From contig NZ_NSCM01000010.1 of NCBI RefSeq assembly GCF_003287735.1, forward strand, positions 30,442-94,441: DNA of 64,000 nt, read 5' to 3'. How positions within the stretch are numbered: the stretch's first letter is position 1; every line of letters starts with the position of its first letter. Made by a program: the position numbers and the translations under genes. Below the pieces are notes generated by a model. That model had not been told where the DNA came from, made no database searches, and saw only the letters and a program-made list of their open reading frames with translations. This stretch comes from Photorhabdus bodei (GTDB lineage: Bacteria; Pseudomonadota; Gammaproteobacteria; Enterobacterales; Enterobacteriaceae). Below are positions 35,601 through 44,021 of this stretch, piece by piece.

Positions 35601-37901
35601 TTTTAGAATAGCAATAAGTGAAAATGTAGCTATTCAATTTGAGACTAATAGGGAAATAATAAGTATCAATAAGATACGTGATTTTAGTGAAATAGCTGCA
35701 ATAGTTTTGTCTTATGAAGATCTTTCTATGCAAAGAGTCAGTGATATAGTTAAAAGCGGCTTAGATATTCCTATATTTGCGGTAGTTAAAAATAATGATG
35801 AGATAGATGAATCTATATTGCCAAGTTTAACGGGTGTATTCAGTGAATGTAGTAAAAGCGCATCTTCCTATAGCACTCAATTGGAAGCCTTTGCTAAGAA
35901 ATACGAAGATGAGTTGTTTCCGCCATTTTTTAAGACATTAACACAATATATTTCTAAAGGTAATATAACCCTTGCTTGCCCTGGTCATCAGGGAATCGAT
36001 TTTCTTTGCAAACATCCTGCGGGTAAAAAGTTTATAGATTTCTTGGGGGAGAACATTTTTTTAGCAGATGTTCCTCATGCAGATCCCATTCTTGGAGTTG
36101 TTTTGACTCATGAGGGAGCACCCGATGCAGCACAGCAACACGCAGCAAAAGTATTCAATTCGGATAAGACGTATTTTGTTTTAAATGGTACTTCAGCTGC
36201 GAATAAAGTAGTAACTAATGCTCTGCTTGCACCAGGCGATCTTGTGTTATTTGACAGAAATAACCATAAATCTTGTTATCATGGAGCATTAATACAAGCA
36301 GGTGCGACTCCAATCTATTTAGAAGCTGCGAGAAATTCATTTGGGCTTATAGGAGGTATACCAGAACATTGCTTTGATGAAGGCTACTTGCGGCAGTTAA
36401 TTGGCAAGGTATCCTCAGATAAAGTAAACATAAAAAGACCTTTCCGATTAGCAATTATACAAGCAGGTACTTATGATGGAAGCGTGTATAATGCACGCAG
36501 TGTAGTAGATAAAATAGGGCACTTATGTGATTACATTTTGTTTGATTCTGCATGGGTGGGATATGAGCAATTTATTCCGTTCATGAAAGATTGCTCCCCT
36601 TTGTTATTAGATTTAAATGAAAACTCTCCAGGAATCATAGTCACTCAGTCAGTGCATAAGCAGCAGGCTGGTTTTTCGCAAACATCACAGATTCACAAAA
36701 AAGATGAGCACATAAAGCTGCAAAGTAGATATTGCGAGCACAGACGCTTTAATCATGCGTTTATGCTTCATGCATCTACAAGCCCATTTTATCCTCTTTT
36801 TGCTGCTCTAGATATTAATGCCAAAATTCATTCAAATGGGTATGGTGAAAAAATGTGGGGGGAATGCGTACGAATTGGAATTGAAGCACGTAAGCTTATA
36901 TTTTCATCATGTAAATTGGTAAAACCGTTTGTACCACCTTTCGTTGATAATAAACCATGGCAATCTTATGATACAAATACTATTGCTAGTGACTCACGTT
37001 TTTTCAGTTTTGATCCTGATGAGAAGTGGCATACATTTGAAGGTTATGGCAAATCTCAATATTCACTTGATCCTTGCAAATTACTATTAACGACACCTGG
37101 TATAGACTCTGAAACTGGGCAATATGAAAAATCAGGAGTGCCCGCAATCTTTTTAGCAAACTACTTAAGAGAAAATGGTGTTATACCTGAAAAATCCGAA
37201 CTTAACTCAATTGTTTTTTTGCTAACCCCTGCTGTAAATAATGCAAAAATTCAACATTTGATATCGAAAATAATTCAGTTCGAAAAGCATGTAGAACAAG
37301 ATTCCATGATATCTGAAGTCTTGCCTGCTATATATACCCTATGGATTTCAAGATGCATCGCGGCGGCAAGGGAGCGAATCCCCGGGAGCATAGAGAACTA
37401 TGTGACCGGGGTGAGTGAGTGCAGCCAACAAAGAAGCAACTTGAAAGATGACGGGTATATAATAGTAATATTAGCCAATGCCGAGGTTATACAATTGGTC
37501 GTCTTTGTCAGGAAATGCATGATATTTACGCCAGCTATAATATACAATATCTCCAACAAAAAATATTTAAAGAGCGTCACTTCCCTCGTATAGTTATTAC
37601 TCCCCATGCTGCTAATGTGCAATTAATCCGTGGGCATGTGGATTTTATCCCTATTGCACAAGCAAAAGGAAGGATAGCGGCAGAAGAAGCTTTACCATAC
37701 CCTCCAGGAATTGTATCTATAGCTCCTGGTGAGATTTGGGATGGTGCTGTTTTAGATTATTTCTTAGTGTTAGAGGAGCTCATAAACAAGCTGCCATGCT
37801 TTGCCCCTGAGATGCAAGGGGTGTACGTAGATACTGATATAAATGGAAGAAAACGTATTTATGGGTACGTAATAAGGCAGGCATATTGCAAATTCGACTA
37901 A
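35584..37901 (+). pseudogene. SpeF-like ornithine decarboxylase (PLP fold type I), interrupted by ERIC
   Basis: Large bacterial ornithine/lysine/arginine decarboxylase, closest by memory to inducible ornithine decarboxylase SpeF, which would give putrescine. An N-terminal wing domain (1-110) precedes the PLP domain, with the Schiff-base Lys in TQSVHKQQAGFSQTSQIHKK (about 357-376). ERIC copy 6 breaks the frame in the C-terminal domain. After it the native sequence resumes as NSNISQCRGYTIGRLCQEMH and ends at 37901. Removing 125 bp (37336-37460) gives 730 residues, nearly the SpeF length. As it stands, translation stops at 37593 after a foreign tail, lacking the dimer-forming C-terminal domain, so it is probably inactive. 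Confidence 0.9.
37333..37459 (+). repeat. ERIC element, 127 bp (copy 6), inside decarboxylase gene
   Basis: Full copy inserted between the codons for AIY and NSN of the decarboxylase. Net insertion is 125 bp, with a TA at each junction. Confidence 0.95.
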
Positions 37902-38170
37902 TTGAATAACCAATAGCTGACTGAAGGTTAAATTATCAGGATAGAACAAGCAACAGACCAAAAGAGTGTTCGGGGTACAGGTCATATTTAGTGATATTCA
38001 GGAAATTAAAAAAGTGCCCTAGTGCTGTACTTCGGACTTGAATTCACCCATTAATTGTGGCATTTATTTTATCACTTTTGGACAGACAGATTGCATATTT
38101 TGATTCAAATGAGGCTGTAAGCAATTCTATTAGTTAAAATAGTTATGTATTCATCGAAATAGGTTTGCAT
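37902..38170. other. Intergenic region upstream of dinB
   Basis: About 270 bp between the decarboxylase stop and the original dinB start. No LexA box of the CTGT(N8)ACAG type was recognised, although dinB is an SOS gene in E. coli. No other feature was seen. Confidence 0.4.
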
Positions 38171-38189
38171 ATGCGTAAATTCATCCATA

Positions 38190-38316
38190 TATACCCTATG
38201 GATTTCAAGATGCATCGCGGCGGCAAAGGAGCGAATCCCCGGGAGCATAGGTAACTATGTGACCGGGGTGAGTGAGTGCAGCCAACAAAGAGGCAACTTG
38301 AAAGATGACGGGTATA
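38190..38316 (+). repeat. ERIC element, 127 bp (copy 7), at dinB codon 7
   Basis: Full copy inserted after the first six or seven codons of dinB. Its right end contains AGAGGCAACTTGAAAGATG, giving a possible ribosome-binding site and ATG in the dinB frame. Confidence 0.95.
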
Positions 38317-39351
38317 GACATGGATTGCTTTTTTGCTGCTATAGAAATGCGGGATGATCCTTTTTTGAAGGAAAAGCCAATAGCTATAGGCGGCAGTATT
38401 GAAGAACGTGGGGTAATTAGTACTGCTAATTATGTCGCGAGGAAATTTGGTATTCACAGTGCAATGTCAACAGCAAAGGCGCTTAAATTGTGTCCTCAAT
38501 TGAAAGTCATCCCACCGCGCATGCATATATATGAGGAAGTTTCTCTTCAAGTAAATGAGATATTTTCTCGATATACCGATCTGATTGAACCTCTCTCTCT
38601 AGATGAAGCATATCTTGATGTAACGGAGTGCCGTAGTTGTCATGGCTCGGCTACGTTGATAGCTCAAAAGATACGGCAATCCATATTTGAAGAGTTAAAG
38701 CTAACCGCTTCAGCAGGAATCGCTCCTGTTAAATTTCTTGCTAAGATTGCCTCGGATATGAATAAGCCGAATGGGCAATTTGTGATAACTCCTGAACACG
38801 TTGATCAATTTGTTTTATCGTTGCCACTGAGAAAAATCCCAGGAGTTGGTCCCAAAACAGAAAACCGTCTATCAGATATGGGATTAAAAATTTGTGCAGA
38901 TGTAAGACAATACGATTTTGGGGCTTTTATTAAAGAATTAGGGAAATTTGGATTAATGATTTGGCAGCGTTGTCATGGACTGGATGATAATTCTATTTGC
39001 GTAGACGTACCAAGGAAATCCGTTGGTGTTGAGATCACGCTACCAAAAGATATTCACATATGGGAAGAGTGTGAAGCTATAATTGAACAGTTATATCCAG
39101 AGTTGATAAGAAGACTTGAAAAATACAACTCCGAGCTAAAAATTTCTCGTCAGGGAGTTAAGTTTAAATTTGATGATTTTCATTTGACGACTCATGAACA
39201 TATTTACCCCGTTCTAGATTTAGGTGATCTACTCTTCATTGCTCGGAATACGTGGGATTCTCGGCGTAAGGGGAGAGGAGTTAGGTTAGTTGGTATACAT
39301 GTAACATTACTGGATCCACAACTTGAGCGCCAGCTAGTATTTGAGTGGTAA
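38305..39351 (+). CDS. dinB: DNA polymerase IV with N-terminus re-created by ERIC
   Basis: Y-family translesion polymerase. From an ATG inside the ERIC it reads MTGIDMDCFFAAIEMRDDP, keeping the first catalytic Asp (DMD) and later SLDEAYLDVT with the second acidic pair, then the thumb (PGVGPKTENRL) and little-finger domains. The original start lies at 38171 (MRKFIHI, six codons before the ERIC). Removing 125 bp restores exactly 351 residues, the E. coli DinB length. The present 348-residue form lacks the first beta strand residues MRKFIH, which may weaken the fold. Expression now depends on the ERIC-borne start. SOS control is not visible. Confidence 0.88.
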   Translation: MTGIDMDCFFAAIEMRDDPFLKEKPIAIGGSIEERGVISTANYVARKFGIHSAMSTAKALKLCPQLKVIPPRMHIYEEVSLQVNEIFSRYTDLIEPLSLDEAYLDVTECRSCHGSATLIAQKIRQSIFEELKLTASAGIAPVKFLAKIASDMNKPNGQFVITPEHVDQFVLSLPLRKIPGVGPKTENRLSDMGLKICADVRQYDFGAFIKELGKFGLMIWQRCHGLDDNSICVDVPRKSVGVEITLPKDIHIWEECEAIIEQLYPELIRRLEKYNSELKISRQGVKFKFDDFHLTTHEHIYPVLDLGDLLFIARNTWDSRRKGRGVRLVGIHVTLLDPQLERQLVFEW

Positions 39352-39399
39352 TCAGTTTATACAGGATGAGATCACGAATATTATCTAACATCAGCGTAT

Positions 39400-39543
39400 A
39401 TGCGCCATCTGAGCCTGAATCTGCTTCGGGTAGAAACGACAAAAAATGCTGATATTTGTCGAAAGCGAAGAATTGCCAGTATGGATATTGGTTATTTGGA
39501 TAGGGTATTAGCCGCATGGTTTAATATGTTGGGCAAGAAATAA
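39400..39543 (+). pseudogene. ISAs1-family transposase remnant, right copy
   Basis: Encodes only the last 47 residues (MRHLSLNLLRVETTKNADIC...MDIGYLDRVLAAWFNMLGKK). About 90 percent identical at the DNA level to the end of the remnant at 31712-32115, including the bases just after the stop. Same orientation, 7.4 kb away. Confidence 0.85.
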
Positions 39544-40210
39544 ACATTAGTGCTATTTCCCCGAGTATAAATATGCAATATCTATACATGTCATTGATTA
39601 TTATGTATATCCTAATAAAATTATTGGTTGATTAATTTAATTCATTGAATTCACATGATAAACGAACTTTCTTTATTTGAAAATAATTCACTGGATGCTT
39701 TGCATCATAATATTTTACGAGGAGGATTATTCAGCTTGTTCATGACGAATAATTGTGCCCTGTTCTGCCGTCGATGAAAAATTGTATTTTATGGTCGAAT
39801 TAATCTTATGTATTCATATTGAAATTGTGAATAATGAAAATAGTATATTTATATCAATTAATTCCCTTTTATAATAATATTTCTTTAAATGTATTTATTT
39901 TAACTTTTCCATCTTGGATAAATATAAATAATGGAAATAATCTATATGTTATTTATTTCCAATATGCTTTTTATTTCAAGTTGATAAGTAATGATTCTAT
40001 ATCCTGGCTGATGTTAAAAGCTTTCGAAATAGCTTAAAAATAGATCAGGCTGTACTGAATGACAATAATAAATAACGGGTTGAACAGCCTAATGTTGAAT
40101 AAAAGAATGATAAAGGAAAGATAAAAAATAATACACAAAATTGGGTGACGAGAAAGGAAAATTCAGTAATATCTGATGCCCTAAACAATTCAAAAGGATG
40201 AGAGTTAAAT
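39544..40210. other. AT-rich region with a duplicated leader sequence
   Basis: About 670 bp. Bases 39553-39640 resemble 40975-41060 (see the repeat entry). A 40-codon frame at 39655 (MINELSLFENNSLDALHHNI...) lacks a ribosome-binding site; low support. The remainder, from 39790, is very A+T-rich and without a recognisable gene. Confidence 0.45.
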
Positions 40211-41060
40211 ATGTATAAAAATATGTTAAATCCCGTAACATTAAGAAAAACAGCAAACGGACCTCAACTAAAAGGAAATGAGGGTACATATGACACATCA
40301 ATATTAAAAGGCAGTCCTGTAGGAAGAAGGGATATTGGGAATTCCGCGCCATTACCCGCTCAAGCAGAAGTTTTTCAAAAAGTTGTTGACGAAAAAATAG
40401 CAAACTTCAAAACAAAGGGAAATCCAATATCAATTGTTGTCTGGCATAATAGTCGGACAGGGCTTACCCATATCATGGATGGTCAGCATCGATTTATTGC
40501 TGCATGTATACTTGGAGTACCCGTTAATTTGATATGGAAAAAGTTCGGCATACCGCCTAATCAGATAGACTGGAGTGGTACAAAATTCTCAGATGGAATA
40601 CCAGCCAAAACCAAGATATTTGGAAAATGATCGATTAAGTTAATTTAATGTGTATTAAGCGCAACTTGAGCTGATACAGCACCTTAAAAAATTGAGAGTT
40701 GCCGGTTTTGGTATAGATTTAAAATCTTAAATAAAACGTCAGGTAACTCTCAGACTTCATATTACCAGTCCTATTATCAAATATATAAATCTGGAGGATG
40801 AACTCTATTTTTATATTTTGTTAATTTTAAATCTCTATATTTTTAATTCCTTGCAATTAACTAATAAACTTCTTCATTTAAATGGATTATTAGTCATGTT
40901 GGAAAAATTAGTTTTAATTGTTGTATTTAGTCTGATTCGCTAAATGTTTTTATTATGTAGCAGTGAGATGTCTTGGTATAAATATGTAACATTTATAAAC
41001 ATCATTGATTATTATATTTGCTCTAATAAAATCCTTGGTTGATTAGTTTAAATCTAATTA
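39553..41060 (+). repeat. Diverged 85-bp direct repeat (39553-39640 and 40975-41060)
   Basis: Both copies share TATAAATATG, CATTGATTATTAT and CTAATAAAAT followed by TTGGTTGATTA, with scattered differences. One precedes the ParB-like gene region and one the repeat-protein gene. They look like a duplicated promoter/leader block. Confidence 0.6.
40211..40630 (+). CDS. ParB/Srx-fold domain protein, possible toxin-type domain
   Basis: 139-residue protein without signal peptide. The central motif IMDGQHRFIAACILGVPVN matches the DGxHR..A...G.P pattern of ParB/sulfiredoxin-fold domains, which occur in ParB-like nucleases and at the end of polymorphic toxins. The N-terminus (NPVTLRKTANGPQLKGNEGTYD) resembles the release region of such toxin tips. 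A GGATGAGAG stretch precedes the ATG. It stands alone with no immunity-like gene next to it, so a toxin role is only a possibility. Confidence 0.55.
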   Translation: MYKNMLNPVTLRKTANGPQLKGNEGTYDTSILKGSPVGRRDIGNSAPLPAQAEVFQKVVDEKIANFKTKGNPISIVVWHNSRTGLTHIMDGQHRFIAACILGVPVNLIWKKFGIPPNQIDWSGTKFSDGIPAKTKIFGK

Positions 41061-41327
41061 AATTAATAGTTGTTGTGATACCAGTGTAATATTGTTTAAA
41101 CGATATCTTTTTATGTGAGATTTTTAAAAAAAAGTAATTAAAAATTTATTAAATGGCTGGCAAAAATTCACTTTTCTATAATGCTTAAATATATCTGATT
41201 GTTTCACACGAAAAACGAATAACGTAGTCAAATTAAATATTAAATAAGTGTTATCGGAAGCGAGTCTGCCGAGGGCAGTATCAGCTATAAATAACCAAGG
41301 TCTGACATTATTAATAGGGGGAACATT
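40631..41327. other. AT-rich intergenic region
   Basis: About 700 bp. It holds the second copy of the duplicated leader block (40975-41060); nothing else was recognised. A promoter for the repeat-protein and propeller genes is likely here because the next genes are close together. Confidence 0.45.
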
Positions 41328-41771
41328 ATGTCCACCGAACCGCCGCTATATCAAGAAGATATTGTCGTGATACATGTTGCCACACCCAGTGATTTGGCGA
41401 AGTTTGCCGATCAATCACTCTTCTGGAATGAAAAAACCTATGAGCAGATGAAAACTGCGGAAGTGTTGTTTACACCCGCCGGAGAAACTCCACCTGGTCT
41501 GGGCGTTAAACATGTCGCCACGCCCGATAATTTGGCGAGGTTTGTCGATGAAGAAGGTTACTGGAATGAGAAAACCTACAAACAGATGGAAGCTGTGAGA
41601 GTGTTGTTTATACCAGCAGAAAAAATACGTGGTGTGGGGATCAAACATGTTGCCACGCCCGATGATTTGGTGAAGTTTGCCGATAAAGAACTTTTCTGGA
41701 GTAAGAAAGACTACGAACAGCTAAAAGCCGCAGAGGTGCTGTTTGTACCCAGAGAAGGAATGCCCGGTTAG
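41328..41771 (+). CDS. Three-repeat protein of unknown function
   Basis: 147 residues made almost entirely of three repeats of about 46 residues. Each contains HVATPDDLAKFAD, then FWNEKTYEQM and AEVLFVPA-type segments (starts near residues 15, 61 and 107). AGGGGG precedes the ATG. After the stop at 41769-41771 the next 125 bp still read as a decayed fourth repeat (YIATPDDSAKFTDK, ARILFIPK) with internal stops. The repeat has no family that I recognise. It is the first gene upstream of the propeller array in the same direction and may be cotranscribed. Confidence 0.65.
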   Translation: MSTEPPLYQEDIVVIHVATPSDLAKFADQSLFWNEKTYEQMKTAEVLFTPAGETPPGLGVKHVATPDNLARFVDEEGYWNEKTYKQMEAVRVLFIPAEKIRGVGIKHVATPDDLVKFADKELFWSKKDYEQLKAAEVLFVPREGMPG

Positions 41772-41949
41772 GGGGAAATATATCGCCACGCCCGACGATT
41801 CGGCAAAATTTACCGATAAAGCGGCCAATTAGAATGAAAAGAAACATTAAGAGGGGGATAAAGCCAGAATATTGTTTATTCCGAAAATAAAAGAATAGAA
41901 CGGCGTGTAACAACGTTAATTTATTTGTCATTCTGCATTGGAGGTATTA

Positions 41950-43521
41950 ATGGCTCACAACAAGATATTTACATCCAGCGAGAATAATTTGTTGGATAAA
42001 GAGGAAGTTAAATCCTGGTTTAAATTATATTCCCTGCCGAAAAGTGAAAATTATACTCAATTGGTGCAAATCTCGGCGGAAGGTCGGCGTTTAGCTGGGC
42101 TGGACCTAGGTCAGATCGATAATAATCCAGGGGCAGGATTGAACCGGGATCTGGATGAAGTGAATTTACTCTTAGTGAATCCCGGTGATGGGGTGCGTAT
42201 CGGAGAAGACCGTGAAATTGCTGTCAATATTGATAAGAACAGCGGCTTACAGTTTATTAATGGTGAATTGGGGTTACGCCCCGACTTTAAATTGTCGCTG
42301 GAATTGTTTGAGAGTTTTACAGAGGAACAACAAAGAGAACTTTACCGTTGGCTGATTCATGCTGGGGAGATGGCAGCGAGTAACGTGCAGTTGCCCGCGT
42401 TTGACTTGCCGACCAACGGTAACAATAAAAACCTTGGCGCTGTTGTCAGTGTCAGCGGCGATGGGAAAACTATCGCGTTTAGTGGGGCAGAAGGAAAGGA
42501 TCCTGTATATCTATTTTCTTATACCGATAACGGTTGGCGGCAGCAATTCGCTGATTACGTCAGTGGTTATGGCGGCAGAGCATTAAGTCTGAATCGAAAC
42601 GGTAATGTTCTCGCGGTGGGTATTGATAACCGAAACAGTGATGGTGGGCATGGTTCGGTGTTCGTTTATCGCAGATTGGAAAATGGCGCGTGGGAGAAAT
42701 CGGCCAAACTTTGGCTGAGTGAGGCGAACGTTCAGCAGCATTTCGGTTGTTCTGTGAGCCTGAGCGCAGATGGCACCCTATTAGCAGTAGGTGCTTATGG
42801 CTGGGGATCGGGTTCACTGACTAATTGTGGCGCAGTGTATCTTTATCAGTATGACGGAAAGAAATGGTCACAGCTTGGTGAGCGTCTGACCTTGGCTTCT
42901 CCGGCACAGGGCGATATGTTTGGCGTCAAACTGAGCTTGAGTGCGGATGGTTCAACCTTAGCGGTGGCGGCAACGGGGCGTAATGGTAATAGCGGTGAAG
43001 TGACGCTATTTCATCGTCACGGGGAATACTGGCAGCCGCGACCGCCACTCAATTCGCTGACTTCTCCTTCACTCGACGGCAGTGACGGCTTTGGTGCTAG
43101 TCTCAGCCTGAACGATAGCGGCGATATTTTGGCGGTGGGGTGTCCGGGAGAGAAGGGCAATGTTGGTGCGGTCTATTTGTACCTGCGTCACCGTAATGCA
43201 TGGCAATCCATGGGGATACTGAGAGAAGCGGTGACTGCCGGGGAAAGGTTTGGTAGCGAACTCTCTTTGAGTGGTGATGGTCGGGTACTGGTGGTGTCAA
43301 CACCTGTTGGTAAAGATAACACAGGTGTGCAAACCGGTGCGGGATGGTGGTTTAGTTATCAGGATGAACAATGGATTACGCAGGGCAGATTACTGGCAGT
43401 GGATGGGGAATTAAACCATAAATTTGGTGCCGGCATTTGTCTTAGCGGTGACGGCAATACATTGGCGATTGGCGCCAGTGGCTGGAAGAGTGGAGAAGGG
43501 AAAGTTTACCTTTACGACTAG
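41950..43521 (+). CDS. Seven-bladed FG-GAP-like beta-propeller protein with tail-fibre-like N-terminus
   Basis: 523 residues from an ATG with GGAGG 6 bases upstream. The N-terminal 135 residues contain a segment (LDLGQIDNNPGAGLN, then short beta repeats) resembling the shaft-start region of phage and PVC-type tail fibres. From about 150 to the end there are seven repeats of about 50 residues of the form FGxSVSLSxDGxxLAVGAxG...GxVYLY, which predict a closed seven-bladed propeller related to integrin/FG-GAP domains. No signal peptide. Likely a binding protein (glycan or protein ligand); the target is unknown. First of four related genes. Confidence 0.7.
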   Translation: MAHNKIFTSSENNLLDKEEVKSWFKLYSLPKSENYTQLVQISAEGRRLAGLDLGQIDNNPGAGLNRDLDEVNLLLVNPGDGVRIGEDREIAVNIDKNSGLQFINGELGLRPDFKLSLELFESFTEEQQRELYRWLIHAGEMAASNVQLPAFDLPTNGNNKNLGAVVSVSGDGKTIAFSGAEGKDPVYLFSYTDNGWRQQFADYVSGYGGRALSLNRNGNVLAVGIDNRNSDGGHGSVFVYRRLENGAWEKSAKLWLSEANVQQHFGCSVSLSADGTLLAVGAYGWGSGSLTNCGAVYLYQYDGKKWSQLGERLTLASPAQGDMFGVKLSLSADGSTLAVAATGRNGNSGEVTLFHRHGEYWQPRPPLNSLTSPSLDGSDGFGASLSLNDSGDILAVGCPGEKGNVGAVYLYLRHRNAWQSMGILREAVTAGERFGSELSLSGDGRVLVVSTPVGKDNTGVQTGAGWWFSYQDEQWITQGRLLAVDGELNHKFGAGICLSGDGNTLAIGASGWKSGEGKVYLYD

Positions 43522-43539
43522 CTGAATGAGGAAAAAACG

Positions 43540-43944
43540 ATGGCAAAAGAGATAACAGATGAAACGGTTAGCCAGCTTAGTGCTCACTTCGCCCCTGGCA
43601 AGATCCCGACTGAGGCGGCATTTTATTCACTGATTGATTGGGCCATGTTGTGGCGACAGCTTTTTGGTTGGCGGGATAGTGATCAAACTTATCATCCGGG
43701 AGTTGGGTTGCAGGTTATCGACAACCGTTTGGCGGTTAAGATTGGTGATGGCATCTCGTTGGAACCGAAAGGGCTTGCGTTAAAGCTACAGCTCGATGGG
43801 GGATTGATGTTGGATAAATCCGGAGTGTTGTCGGTGGATGGGACTGTAGCGGTTTCGGCCCAAGCTTTTAAATTGCTTCCTGAGGAGACGCAGAAACAAA
43901 TTGCCAAGTTGTTATTGAATGCGGGCACTAAGCATTCTCAATAA
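43540..43944 (+). CDS. Short protein with only the tail-fibre-like N-terminal domain
   Basis: 134 residues (MAKEITDETVSQLSAHFAPGKIPTEAAFYSLIDWAML...) matching the N-terminal region of the propeller proteins but ending before any propeller repeat (PEETQKQIAKLLLNAGTKHSQ). The pattern FxPGxIPTEAxFxxLID is like that at the start of tail-fibre-type proteins. Located 18 bp after the first propeller gene. A decayed copy of its 3' end recurs in the spacer at about 45566-45690, so it belonged to the duplicated unit. It could be an assembly partner for the propeller proteins. Confidence 0.6.
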   Translation: MAKEITDETVSQLSAHFAPGKIPTEAAFYSLIDWAMLWRQLFGWRDSDQTYHPGVGLQVIDNRLAVKIGDGISLEPKGLALKLQLDGGLMLDKSGVLSVDGTVAVSAQAFKLLPEETQKQIAKLLLNAGTKHSQ

Positions 43945-44021
43945 CCGGGTGGCGGGTTTAAATTTCCCTGAACAGAAACTGGTGGCAGTGACTGTCTAAT
44001 TACGGCTTTTGAGGAAATATT

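Noticed and set aside
39655..39777. 40-codon frame MINELSLFENNSL... as a possible second precursor peptide
   Set aside because: No ribosome-binding site before the ATG, no modifying enzyme beside it, and no resemblance to the peptide at 32306; mentioned only in the intergenic entry.
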